The notes beneath the pieces are model-generated. The model was not told the DNA's origin and did no database searches. It saw nothing but the letters and a program-made list of their open reading frames with translations. Position numbers and translations under genes: made by a program. Below are positions 1 through 8,469 of a stretch of 64,000 nucleotides of DNA, in pieces. How positions within the stretch are numbered: the first letter of the stretch is position 1; the number at the start of each line of letters is the position of its first letter. Origin of the DNA: Pelagirhabdus alkalitolerans (lineage in GTDB: Bacteria > Bacillota > Bacilli > Bacillales > Amphibacillaceae); the NCBI RefSeq assembly GCF_900096905.1, contig NZ_FMYI01000003.1, forward strand, positions 124,001-188,000, read 5' to 3'.

Positions 1-1
1 G

Positions 2-1255
2 GGTAAGACATCTTTAGCTAAGTCAATAGCTAGAGCCGTTAATAGACGCTATGTACGTATGTCTCTAGGTGGCGTGCGTGATGAAGCAGAAATAAGAGGA
101 CACCGCCGCACATATGTAGGTGCGATGCCAGGTCGAATTATGCAAGGAATGAAAAAAGCTGAAACGATGAATCCTGTTATGCTGCTAGATGAGCTTGACA
201 AAATGGCAAATGACTTCAGGGGAGATCCTGCTTCTGCGATGTTAGAAGTGTTAGACCCTGAACAAAATCATCAGTTTAGTGATCACTTTATTGAAGAACC
301 TTATGATTTAAGTCAAGTGATGTTTATCGCTACAGCGAATCAATTACAGACCATTCCACGTCCATTGCTCGACCGGATGGAATTGATTCAAATTCCAGGC
401 TATACAGAACTAGAAAAACAACATATAGCAAAAGAACACTTACTACCAAAGCAATTAGACGATCATGGGTTGAAGAAATCACAAATCCAACTAAGAGATG
501 AAGCGCTCTTAAAACTTATTCGTCGATATACAAAAGAGGCAGGTGTTCGTCAATTAGAACGCCAATTAGCATCGTTATGCCGAAAAGCAGCTAAGCTTTA
601 TGTATCGAATGAGAAAAAGCGTTTAGTTGTGACGGTGAAAAGATTGGAAGAAGTACTTGGTAAGCCGCTATATCGTTACGGCATGATGGAAAAAGAAGAT
701 CAAATCGCGACAGCAACAGGACTAGCATACACATCAGCTGGCGGGGATACATTGTCTATTGAAGTCAGTGTGGTTCCAGGTAAAGGTAAATTGTCTTTAA
801 CGGGTAAACTGGGAGATGTAATGAAAGAATCAGCTCAAGCTGCTCTAAGTTATATCAGAACACGTGTAGATGAATTAGATATCGATCCCATGTTTCATCA
901 GAAAAACGATATTCATATCCACGTTCCTGAAGGCGCAACGCCAAAAGACGGTCCATCTGCAGGGATTACAATCGCGACAGCTCTTGTGTCGCACTTAACA
1001 AATCGCGCTGTTAAAAAAGAAGTTGGGATGACAGGAGAAATCACGTTGCGTGGTCGTGTCTTACCTATTGGTGGATTAAAAGAGAAAAGTTTAAGTGCGC
1101 ACCGAGCAGGTTTAACAACGGTTATCATGCCTGAAGAGAACAAAAAGGATCTTGAAGATATTCCTGAGAGTATAAAGGAGTCGATTCAATTTATACCAGT
1201 CAGTCATCTTGATGAGGTATTAGATTGGGCGCTTGTAAAGGAGGAGAAATCATGA
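2..1255 (+). CDS. lon: ATP-dependent protease Lon (LonA), 3' part
   Basis: AAA+ serine protease that unfolds and degrades damaged or regulatory proteins in the cytoplasm. The window opens inside the gene: the first readable residues GKTSLAKS are the Walker A loop, so the N-terminal substrate domain and the linker lie upstream. Visible parts are Walker B (MLLDELDKM), the AAA+ lid, and the C-terminal protease domain with catalytic Ser in KDGPSAG (codon 956-958) and catalytic Lys in GGLKEKS (codon 1079-1081). 417 residues are present of about 775 usual for the family. The stop overlaps the start of engB by ATGA, which suggests translational coupling, as in B. subtilis lonA-ysxC. Identity is certain; only the 5' end is missing. 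Confidence 0.98.
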   Translation, partial: GKTSLAKSIARAVNRRYVRMSLGGVRDEAEIRGHRRTYVGAMPGRIMQGMKKAETMNPVMLLDELDKMANDFRGDPASAMLEVLDPEQNHQFSDHFIEEPYDLSQVMFIATANQLQTIPRPLLDRMELIQIPGYTELEKQHIAKEHLLPKQLDDHGLKKSQIQLRDEALLKLIRRYTKEAGVRQLERQLASLCRKAAKLYVSNEKKRLVVTVKRLEEVLGKPLYRYGMMEKEDQIATATGLAYTSAGGDTLSIEVSVVPGKGKLSLTGKLGDVMKESAQAALSYIRTRVDELDIDPMFHQKNDIHIHVPEGATPKDGPSAGITIATALVSHLTNRAVKKEVGMTGEITLRGRVLPIGGLKEKSLSAHRAGLTTVIMPEENKKDLEDIPESIKESIQFIPVSHLDEVLDWALVKEEKS

Positions 1256-1839
1256 AGGTAACAGAGTCAGATATTACAATCAGTGCAGTTGCACCTAAAC
1301 AATATCCAGCGGAAGGTTTGCCTGAAATAGCTTTAGCAGGAAGATCTAACGTTGGTAAATCATCGTTTATTAATCGACTAATTAATCGAAAAAATTTAGC
1401 ACGTACGTCTCAGAAACCTGGAAAGACACAAACGTTAAATTTTTATAAAATCAATCAGTTATTTCATTTTGTCGATGTACCTGGTTACGGTTATGCTAAA
1501 GTATCAAAATCAGAACGCGAAGCTTGGGGGCGTATGATTGAGACGTACTTTACTGAACGTGAAAATTTAAAAGCTGCTATTTTAATCATCGATAGTCGCC
1601 ATAAACCTTCTAAAGATGATGTGTTGATGTATAACTTCTTAAAACATCACGAAATACCGGTTATTGTTATTGCGACGAAGCTCGATAAGTTGAAAAAAAA
1701 TGAAGTGCCGAAACAGTTAAAATTGATCACTGAGACGTTAAACATTGAGATGAGTGATACGATTATTCCGTTCTCAAGTGAAACAAGTCAAGGTAAAGAA
1801 GAGGCTTGGCATCTTATTGAATCCTATTTAGACTTATAA
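1252..1839 (+). CDS. engB: Ribosome biogenesis GTP-binding protein EngB (YsxC)
   Basis: Essential TrmE-Era-EngA-EngB GTPase that assists late assembly of the 50S ribosomal subunit. G1 is GRSNVGKSS, G3 is DVPGYGYAKV and G4 is TKLDK; the 195-residue length is normal. I take ATG 1252 as start: it has an ideal AAAGGAGGAG Shine-Dalgarno sequence and overlaps the lon stop. A longer reading from 1225 would lie wholly inside lon and lacks a ribosome-binding site. Next to lon this is the conserved Bacillus arrangement. The haem genes that follow in B. subtilis are not here. Confidence 0.97.
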   Translation: MKVTESDITISAVAPKQYPAEGLPEIALAGRSNVGKSSFINRLINRKNLARTSQKPGKTQTLNFYKINQLFHFVDVPGYGYAKVSKSEREAWGRMIETYFTERENLKAAILIIDSRHKPSKDDVLMYNFLKHHEIPVIVIATKLDKLKKNEVPKQLKLITETLNIEMSDTIIPFSSETSQGKEEAWHLIESYLDL

Positions 1840-1924
1840 AATAGACGGGGGAAAAATCAGCTTCTTAGACAAATGTTTGAGGTAAACTACACTTAATCTT
1901 TATAGATCACAGCAGTTTTAAAAA

Positions 1925-2030
1925 TGCGTGTGATGACAGCGAGACGCCTGCTGGAAGACCGCGAGCTGAAGTCGTGCCCGCGGCAAGCGAGTGGTCGATC
2001 ACACATTACAGTATCTTAACAGCGGCGTAC
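1925..2030. repeat. GC-rich intergenic repeat remnant
   Basis: A stretch of about 100 bases between engB and the next gene is clearly richer in GC than its surroundings and includes GCGAGACGCCTGCTGGAAG and CGTGCCCGCGGCAAGCGAG. From memory it resembles a degenerate copy of the noncoding repeats common between genes in Bacillaceae (sequences built around CGCCTGC and CCCGCGG). It has no open frame of note and no other copy in this window. Limits are approximate; the family assignment is recollection and needs a search. Confidence 0.4.
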
Positions 2031-2056
2031 GTTATTGATTCTAATATTTATAATTC

Positions 2057-2093
2057 AAAAAAGAAATAGCTCAACTTGAGCTATTTCTTTTTT
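2057..2093. terminator. Bidirectional intrinsic terminator
   Basis: A perfect 18-base inverted repeat about a single central C, with an A run on the left and a T run on the right, so it can stop transcription from either side. The stop codon of the minus-strand membrane gene (2081-2083) lies within the right arm. Confidence 0.85.
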
Positions 2094-2563
2094 ACTAATA
2101 AGTATACGCCAAATATAATGAAGCCAAACGGCCAATAATCTTCTACATAGTGGCTTAATTGATTGATCCATTCCGCAAATGGTGAGTGTGTCATGGATAA
2201 GATCATGAATAAACCGAAGAATGTAAAGATTAAGCCTAAATAAAGCCCTGATTTTGTTTTTTGATAACGCACTAAAAAAGCAATGCCAATAATGGCAATG
2301 TAAACACTCCAATGCTCGATCCAATTAGGATAAGTAGAGAGCAGTAAAAAATGAATACCAAGTCCGACTAAAATGACGCCTGGAAACAATTTATCAAAAT
2401 CACGGTTAATATATGCGTGGATGAGTAAGCTAATGCCAATGACTGTTAATAAGCCTTGCCACGTTGCAAACTGATTAATAATAGGTAATTGCCATTGTTC
2501 TAATAAAAAATAAACGCCAATTGCAATTAATACATAAGCGCTTAATTGGTTTTGTTTACGCAT
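2081..2563 (-). CDS. Polytopic membrane protein, LiaI/LiaF-type transmembrane region
   Basis: 160-residue integral membrane protein with about six hydrophobic helices, for instance AYVLIAIGVYFLLE near the N-terminus and WPFGFIIFGVYLLV at the C-terminus. The paired helices with short W/P-rich turns look like the DUF5668/LiaI-LiaF transmembrane module of cell-envelope stress proteins. No LiaF C-terminal beta domain follows, so function is unknown. ATG at 2563 is chosen because GAGGGAG lies seven bases upstream; a start seven codons earlier has no such signal. It stands alone, convergent with engB. Confidence 0.75.
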   Translation of the reverse strand: MRKQNQLSAYVLIAIGVYFLLEQWQLPIINQFATWQGLLTVIGISLLIHAYINRDFDKLFPGVILVGLGIHFLLLSTYPNWIEHWSVYIAIIGIAFLVRYQKTKSGLYLGLIFTFFGLFMILSMTHSPFAEWINQLSHYVEDYWPFGFIIFGVYLLVKKK

Positions 2564-2698
2564 TGTGTCACTCCCTCGTATCAATAAAACTAATGTTTAT
2601 TGTATCAAACCTTATCTGAATTTCATAATAAACATACTCAATCCTTTTAAACATATAACTAATAGTAAACGATTAATTGTTTGAAAGGAGAATCTAGC

Positions 2699-3490
2699 AT
2701 GTCAAATGATAGTCAACCGACATATCAAATTCAACTGAAGGAATCATTAATTTTTTATGAGTATGAGGGGATAGGTGACGTACTAGGGATTGGGATCGAC
2801 CCTAATGTAAATATCGAAAATTTACCGGACTACATTCAAGTGTCAGGTATGATTGATCTGACAGGTGAATATTTGCCCTATGAAGAGTTGAATCCAGATG
2901 GAAAACAGATGAAGCGGCAATATGGTCGGTCTGTGCAAAAAGTAACAAAAGATCAAGATGGGATTTGCGAATTTTTACACACCTTTCCTGTAGACATTCA
3001 ATTATCTCATGACGATGTTCAGTGTGTCGATGAGTTATCAGTCAATATTGAGCATTTTGATTATCGCATCTATGATCCTTATCGTTTTGATTTAGAGGCA
3101 TCGATTCATATAAACGGATTGAAAGAGGCAGACCAAAAACAAGACACGTATCGTCAAGAGCCGGTAAATGAAGAAAAACAAGAAGTGATCGAAGACCCCA
3201 TTTCTGATCGAACTGATGATGAAGAGGTTGTAGAAGAAATAGAACCATCATCAGGTAATGAACGTGATGAGCTTAAAGGTGAGCTTTCGATTGTAGATTA
3301 TTTATTTAGTGATGATGAAGAAGACCGACATCCTAAGAGCAAAATTAAAGTGTATAAAGTGCAGGCTGAACAGTCACTTGAAGGGATTGCTGAAAAATAT
3401 CAAGTCAGTTTATCTAAACTACAACGCTTAAACCAACTTGAAACCCCATCTATTTATGAAGGACAGATGATTTATATCCCTATTAATTAA
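2699..3490 (+). CDS. spoVID: Stage VI sporulation protein D (SpoVID), short form
   Basis: Spore coat morphogenetic protein that drives encasement of the forespore by coat proteins. Residues about 1-130 match the SpoVID N-terminal domain as I know it (IQLKESLIFYEYEG, SGMIDLTGEYLP, FPVDIQLS, IEHFDYRIYDPYRF). A charged Glu/Asp-rich linker follows, then a LysM domain at about 218-263 (YKVQAEQSLEGIAEKYQVS). At 263 residues it is under half the B. subtilis length (575); the long linker is what is missing. Start is ATG 2699 after GAAAGGAG. In B. subtilis spoVID follows hemL; here it directly follows the engB region. Confidence 0.88.
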   Translation: MSNDSQPTYQIQLKESLIFYEYEGIGDVLGIGIDPNVNIENLPDYIQVSGMIDLTGEYLPYEELNPDGKQMKRQYGRSVQKVTKDQDGICEFLHTFPVDIQLSHDDVQCVDELSVNIEHFDYRIYDPYRFDLEASIHINGLKEADQKQDTYRQEPVNEEKQEVIEDPISDRTDDEEVVEEIEPSSGNERDELKGELSIVDYLFSDDEEDRHPKSKIKVYKVQAEQSLEGIAEKYQVSLSKLQRLNQLETPSIYEGQMIYIPIN

Positions 3491-3675
3491 ATCCATTTCA
3501 TATAAAATGAAACATAGACCGACACCAATAAAAATAATAAAAGCACATCAAGCGATGTTGGGAAGATTAGCGTGCGAATAAGTTGAAAGATACAAATGGG
3601 TAACAAACACGTTTCGAGTACACAAAGGCATTTTAAACACCATGGGGGTAATCGATACCGATAACAACGACTCAT
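3487..3675 (-). CDS. Small hydrophobic protein near valS
   Basis: 62-residue protein with an N-terminal basic, Cys-rich segment (SRCYRYRLPPWCLKCLC) and two hydrophobic helices ending in a Trp. It has an excellent ribosome-binding site (GGAGGTGAGTTT then ATG), which is why I accept it despite its size. Its stop codon overlaps that of spoVID tail to tail. I do not recognise a family. Being next to spoVID does not prove a sporulation role. Confidence 0.6.
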   Translation of the reverse strand: MSRCYRYRLPPWCLKCLCVLETCLLPICIFQLIRTLIFPTSLDVLLLFLLVSVYVSFYMKWI

Positions 3676-3756
3676 AAACTCACCTCCAAAATGACTCTTT
3701 TTTTATAGTTTATGCAAGGATGGTTCAGTATGATGGGTGAGGAATCGAAATCTTTG

Positions 3757-3786
3757 TTGACTTTTATGTACCACTTTCGATAAAAT
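3757..3786 (+). promoter_or_regulatory. Sigma-A-type promoter of valS
   Basis: -35 TTGACT at 3757-3762 and -10 TAAAAT at 3781-3786 with an 18-base spacer, directly ahead of the T-box leader. Confidence 0.6.
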
Positions 3787-3789
3787 AAC

Positions 3790-4066
3790 TGTTAAGAGTA
3801 TGAATATCGTATGACGTTGAATAGGAAGAGTATGTTCATGATACTTTTAGAGAGGAAACGGTAGCTGAGAAGTTTCTAAGTCCCTCATGACAGAACGTAG
3901 CCTAGGATGTCATTTAACTGAACCAGAATCGTTTAGTAGGTTAAATCGGTTAATGTCGTTATCACATTGATAAAGTGTATAGCATTTGCTATAAACAAAG
4001 GTGGTACCACGGAATGGTTACTCTATTCGTCCTTTATAATTAAAGGATTAATAGGGTTTTTTTATT
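3790..4066 (+). ncRNA. T-box leader controlling valS
   Basis: tRNA-sensing antitermination leader. The conserved T-box AAGGTGGTACCACGG is at 3998-4012. A Stem I distal region with GGTAGCTGAGA lies near 3860, a small Stem III hairpin TATAGC-ATTT-GCTATA ends just before the T-box, and an intrinsic terminator follows at 4021-4063 (CCTTTA/TAAAGG core and a run of seven T). Uncharged tRNA-Val should stabilise the antiterminator and allow valS transcription. A possible GUC specifier is at 3909-3911 and is followed by a purine, but I did not fold Stem I rigorously. Confidence 0.92.
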
Positions 4067-4126
4067 GGTTAAAAAATCAACTTATGATAGATGAAGCATT
4101 TATCACCATAAAGGAGGAACTAAACA

Positions 4127-6772
4127 ATGACAGAGAACACACATAATTTACCCCCAAAATATGATTCGACAGCCGTTGAAAAAGGTCGTTATCAATATTG
4201 GGTCGATGGTCAATTTTTTGAAGCACAAAATCAATCAGACAAAGATCCCTTTACAGTGGTGATTCCACCTCCTAACGTAACGGGTAAGTTACACATTGGT
4301 CATGCATGGGATACGACTCTACAAGACATTATTACACGTATGAAACGGATGCAAGGGTATGATGTTTTATATTTACCAGGCATGGATCATGCTGGGATTG
4401 CTACACAGGCGAAAGTCGAAGCGAAATTAAAAGAAGAAGGTCAAAGTCGTTATGATTTAGGGCGCGAGCAATTCTTAGAAAAGGCATGGGATTGGAAAGA
4501 ATCTTATGCGGAAACGATTCGAGAGCAGTGGGAAAAGATGGGGCTCGGACTTGATTATTCACGTGAGCGATTCACATTGGATGATGGCTTGTCTGAAGCT
4601 GTTAATGAGGTCTTCGTCAAACTATATGAAGATGGTTTGATTTATCGAGGCGAGTATATTATTAACTGGGATCCAGCAACTCAAACGGCATTATCGGATA
4701 TTGAAGTGATTCATGAAGATGTAACAGGTCACTTTTATCATATGAAGTACCCGATTAAAGGGAAAGATACATCAATTGAAATTGCGACAACACGACCAGA
4801 GACGATGCTCGGGGATACGGCTGTAGCGGTTAACCCTAAAGATGAACGTTATCAAGACTTGATCGGTGAAACAGTGGTCTTACCGATTATTGGACGCGAA
4901 ATCGAAATCGTAGCCGATGACTATGTCGATATGGAATTTGGTTCAGGTGCTGTTAAGATTACGCCTGCACATGACCCGAATGACTTTGAAATAGGAAATC
5001 GTCATGATTTAGAACGTGTTTTAGTGATGCATGAAGATGGAACGATGAACGAACGTGCAGGTAAATATGCGGGAATGGATCGATTTGAATGTCGAAAAGC
5101 CATTGTTGAAGACTTACAAGCTTCAGGTGTCTTATTTAAAATTGAAGAACACGAACACTCTGTTGGCCATTCAGAGCGAAGTGGTGCGGTTGTTGAACCA
5201 TACTTATCAACACAATGGTTTGTAAACATGCAGCCATTAGCTGATCAAGCACTTGGCATGCAGCAATCAGATGAGGACAAAGTCAATTTTGTTCCAGAAC
5301 GATTTGAAGGGACGTATTTACGCTGGATGGAAAACATTCGTGATTGGTGTATTTCACGTCAATTGTGGTGGGGACACCGTATTCCAGCTTGGTATCATAA
5401 AGAGACGAATGAATTGTATGTGGGTAAAGAAGCGCCTGAAGATATTGAAAATTGGGTTCAGGATGAAGATGTGTTAGATACGTGGTTCTCATCTGCGTTA
5501 TGGCCATTTTCAACGCTAAATTGGCCGAATACGGAAGATGAAGATTTCAAACGTTATTTCCCAACAGATGCACTTGTGACTGGGTATGATATTATCTTCT
5601 TCTGGGTAGCACGTATGATCTTCCAATCGAAGCAGTTTACAGATGAACGCCCATTTAAAGACGTCTTAATTCACGGATTAGTTAGAGATGCGGATGGTCG
5701 GAAAATGAGTAAATCGTTAGGTAATGGTGTCGATCCAATGGATGTGATTGATAAATATGGTGCAGACTCCCTGCGTTATTTCTTAGCAACGGGTTCAACA
5801 CCTGGACAAGACTTGCGTTTCCAATGGGAAAAGGTCGAATCCACTTGGAACTTCATTAATAAAATTTGGAATGCATCCCGTTTTGTGCTAATGAATGTTG
5901 AAGGCATGACTGTCGAGGATATTGACTTATCAGCTGAGAAAAATGTCGCTGATCAATGGATTTTAACGCGTTTAAATGAAACGGTTGAACAAGTGACGCG
6001 TCATACAGACAGGTACGACTTCGGTGAAGCGGGCCGCCATCTTTACAATTTCATCTGGGATGATTTCTGTGATTGGTATATCGAGATGGCTAAATTACCA
6101 CTCTACGGAGAAGATGAAAAAGCAAAACAGACGACACGCTCTGTACTTGTACATGTACTGGATCAAATCCTTCGCATGTTACATCCAATGATGCCATTTG
6201 TGACAGAAGAAATTTGGCAATTTATCCCGCATGAGGGCGAATCAATTACCCAAGCTGCGTGGCCTAAAGTAGAGGCGTCGTATACGAACCAACAAGCATC
6301 ATCTGAAATGAAACAACTCGTAGCGATTATTCGATCTGTGCGTAATATTCGTGCAGAGGTGGACACACCAATGTCTAAACAAATTGTGTTATACATTCAG
6401 GCAAACGATTCAGAGATCAAGGATCAATTGCGTACGAATAAGCATTACATTGAACGCTTCTGTAATACGAGTGAGCTTGTGATCGATACAGATATGAAAG
6501 CACCAGATAAATCAATGTCATCAGTTGTGACAGGTGCAGAATTGTACTTGCCTTTAGCTGGATTAATCGACATTGACCAAGAAATTGCTAGGTTGGAACA
6601 AGAACTAACCAAATTAACAAAAGAAGTAGAGCGTGTGGATAAGAAGTTGGGCAACGAAGGGTTTGTCAAAAAAGCACCTGAACATGTCGTTGAAGAAGAG
6701 AAACAAAAGCAAAAAGATTATATTGATAAACGTGATAAAGTTGCAGCACGTATTGAAGAACTAAAAAATTAA
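4127..6772 (+). CDS. valS: Valine--tRNA ligase
   Basis: Class I aminoacyl-tRNA synthetase charging tRNA-Val. The HIGH signature is in PPPNVTGKLHIGHA (about residue 45), the KMSKS loop is GRKMSKSLGNG, the editing CP1 domain is present with TTRPETMLGDTAVAV, and a C-terminal coiled coil rich in Lys/Glu ends the protein. The full 881 residues match the family. Start ATG 4127 follows AAAGGAGG. It lies behind a T-box, so expression should rise when charged tRNA-Val runs short. Confidence 0.99.
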   Translation: MTENTHNLPPKYDSTAVEKGRYQYWVDGQFFEAQNQSDKDPFTVVIPPPNVTGKLHIGHAWDTTLQDIITRMKRMQGYDVLYLPGMDHAGIATQAKVEAKLKEEGQSRYDLGREQFLEKAWDWKESYAETIREQWEKMGLGLDYSRERFTLDDGLSEAVNEVFVKLYEDGLIYRGEYIINWDPATQTALSDIEVIHEDVTGHFYHMKYPIKGKDTSIEIATTRPETMLGDTAVAVNPKDERYQDLIGETVVLPIIGREIEIVADDYVDMEFGSGAVKITPAHDPNDFEIGNRHDLERVLVMHEDGTMNERAGKYAGMDRFECRKAIVEDLQASGVLFKIEEHEHSVGHSERSGAVVEPYLSTQWFVNMQPLADQALGMQQSDEDKVNFVPERFEGTYLRWMENIRDWCISRQLWWGHRIPAWYHKETNELYVGKEAPEDIENWVQDEDVLDTWFSSALWPFSTLNWPNTEDEDFKRYFPTDALVTGYDIIFFWVARMIFQSKQFTDERPFKDVLIHGLVRDADGRKMSKSLGNGVDPMDVIDKYGADSLRYFLATGSTPGQDLRFQWEKVESTWNFINKIWNASRFVLMNVEGMTVEDIDLSAEKNVADQWILTRLNETVEQVTRHTDRYDFGEAGRHLYNFIWDDFCDWYIEMAKLPLYGEDEKAKQTTRSVLVHVLDQILRMLHPMMPFVTEEIWQFIPHEGESITQAAWPKVEASYTNQQASSEMKQLVAIIRSVRNIRAEVDTPMSKQIVLYIQANDSEIKDQLRTNKHYIERFCNTSELVIDTDMKAPDKSMSSVVTGAELYLPLAGLIDIDQEIARLEQELTKLTKEVERVDKKLGNEGFVKKAPEHVVEEEKQKQKDYIDKRDKVAARIEELKN

Positions 6773-6778
6773 TCGTAA

Positions 6779-6816
6779 AACTGCCTCATTTCTTTTGGTG
6801 AATGAGGCAGTTTTTT
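6779..6816 (+). terminator. Intrinsic terminator after valS
   Basis: Stem AACTGCCTCATT with AATGAGGCAGTT followed by a T run. Confidence 0.9.
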
Positions 6817-6907
6817 ATATTTGATTGTCGAAAGTCATATTTAAGCTTTTCATTACGTGACAACTTAGCTACAATTTAAGCAGAGTGTTCATAAGGAGAC
6901 GATCAAG

Positions 6908-8176
6908 ATGTTTACAGATGTAGAACAATTTGAGTTATTTTTAGATAATCGTGAATTAGGCGGCATTAAACCGGGCCTATCACGGATGAAGCGTTTGTTA
7001 AAAGCATGCGGATCACCGGAAAAAAGAATGCGTGCGATTCATGTGGCTGGCACGAATGGAAAAGGCTCCACAGTAACGTTTATAAAAGAAATGTTACAAG
7101 AGTCCGGTTATCAAGTCGGTACATTTATGTCGCCGAGTTTTACTAATCGGCAAGTGATGATGCGAGTAAATGATAAACCGGTTCTAGATGCGGACTATTT
7201 ACAATATGCCAATAACATCATCGATGAAATTCATCAGCTTGACCATGAAAAGAACGCCCCGAGTCCGTTTGAAATCATTGTAGCAATCAGTTATCAATAT
7301 TTGGCTGAATCAGCTGACGTGTCTATTATTGAAACCGGGATGGGCGGAACAGAAGATGCAACCAACTGTGTTGAGCCATTTTTATCCGTGATCACGACGA
7401 TCGATTATGATCACACGGCCTTTTTAGGTAATGATTTAACATCGATTGCATCCCATAAAGCAGGCATTATTAAAAAGCGAACCTCGGTCATTGTAGGTAA
7501 TGTAGGAGAAGAAGCGCTCAAGACTATTACACAGGTCGCACATGATCGACAGTCTTCCATGCATATAATTAATAAAGATTTCCAAGTGGAAAGTGACGAA
7601 ATGATGCATCGTTACCAAGATGAATCACGAGATATTCAATTTGAATTAGGGATGAAAGGCTCGTTTCAGCTTCATAATGCCAGTTTAGCTATTCGAGCTT
7701 GTTTGATCGCCAAGCAACTTGGTGTTATAAATATTCAAAAAGAAGCCATAAAAGCAGGATTAGCTAAAGCACGGTTGGCTGGCCGCTTTGACATGGTAAG
7801 TCGAAAGCCTTTAGTTATTTTAGATGGTGCACACAATGCAGCAAGTATTCAAACATTTATTGAAACAGCGAAGCATTTGTATCCAAATGCAACTAAAAGT
7901 GTAATCATGGCTGCTTTTTCCGATAAGCCAATTAAGAAAATGGTTCAGCAGCTCGATACGTTTGCGGATTCGATCACCTTTACGACATTTGATCATCCAC
8001 GGGCGGCGTCTGAGGAGGTTCTATATAACCTTTCAGAGCATGTAAATAAGGAAAAACATAACGATTGGAAAGCATTGATTGATGACGTGATGCGACATCA
8101 AGATATGCAAAATGTCACATTTGTTGTCGGGTCACTTGATTTTATTGGAAAAGTTCAAATAAATTTGGACATATAG
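6908..8176 (+). CDS. folC: Folylpolyglutamate synthase / dihydrofolate synthase
   Basis: Adds glutamate to dihydropteroate or folates in folate metabolism. The Mur-ligase-type P-loop is HVAGTNGKGST (about residues 47-57), the omega loop and SPFE region are present, and the second domain opens with VILDGAHN. 422 residues is the usual size. ATG 6908 follows AAGGAG. It is in the conserved valS-folC order. In B. subtilis comC follows; here a whole type IV pilus operon does. Confidence 0.97.
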   Translation: MFTDVEQFELFLDNRELGGIKPGLSRMKRLLKACGSPEKRMRAIHVAGTNGKGSTVTFIKEMLQESGYQVGTFMSPSFTNRQVMMRVNDKPVLDADYLQYANNIIDEIHQLDHEKNAPSPFEIIVAISYQYLAESADVSIIETGMGGTEDATNCVEPFLSVITTIDYDHTAFLGNDLTSIASHKAGIIKKRTSVIVGNVGEEALKTITQVAHDRQSSMHIINKDFQVESDEMMHRYQDESRDIQFELGMKGSFQLHNASLAIRACLIAKQLGVINIQKEAIKAGLAKARLAGRFDMVSRKPLVILDGAHNAASIQTFIETAKHLYPNATKSVIMAAFSDKPIKKMVQQLDTFADSITFTTFDHPRAASEEVLYNLSEHVNKEKHNDWKALIDDVMRHQDMQNVTFVVGSLDFIGKVQINLDI

Positions 8177-8178
8177 TG

Positions 8179-8207
8179 TTGCCATTTTAATCACATCATC
8201 ATATAAT
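8179..8207 (+). promoter_or_regulatory. Sigma-A promoter of the pilus operon
   Basis: TTGCCA at 8179-8184, a 17-base spacer, and TATAAT at 8202-8207. It starts just after the folC stop and implies a leader of about 255 bases before pilB, containing the riboswitch. Confidence 0.75.
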
Positions 8208-8320
8208 GTACTTAAGAAAAATTCACTATACGATTACTTGATTTTTAAGTTATAAATTTAAAAATAAGAAGTGGATCATACTATTTTACTATTAACATTG
8301 TTTGTTTTGAATTTAATTTT

Positions 8321-8390
8321 TAGGAGTCTATGATTAATACCCTTTATTTGGGCACTTGGGGTATTATGAGCCATTAGTGCAACCGGCCAA
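8321..8390 (+). ncRNA. c-di-GMP-II riboswitch
   Basis: The segment carries the conserved blocks of the class II cyclic di-GMP aptamer: TATGATTAATA, TTTGGGCACTTG (8348-8359) and TTAGTGCAACCGGCC (8374-8388). These align almost position for position with the Clostridium acetobutylicum aptamer as I remember it. GCACT pairs with AGTGC, and the lengths between blocks agree. The terminator at 8385-8413 uses the conserved 3' CGGCC bases, so ligand-bound aptamer and terminator should exclude each other, which predicts an ON switch. P1 looks weak, and the inner stem contains two mismatches. Confidence 0.9.
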
Positions 8391-8413
8391 CCATCTGAGT
8401 TGGCTTTTTTTTT
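8385..8413 (+). terminator. Riboswitch-controlled terminator
   Basis: GGCCAAC at 8385-8391 pairs with GTTGGCT at 8399-8405 around a 7-base loop, followed by nine T. It lies upstream of pilB and shares bases with the 3' end of the riboswitch aptamer. Confidence 0.88.
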
Positions 8414-8469
8414 ATATAATTATAGTTTCTCTGACAAATGAATGCACATCTAATGAAGGGATGGTTGAT

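Noticed and set aside
8356..8469. N-terminal extension of PilB
   Set aside because: The longer frame would translate the riboswitch and terminator; homology and the ribosome-binding site support ATG 8470.
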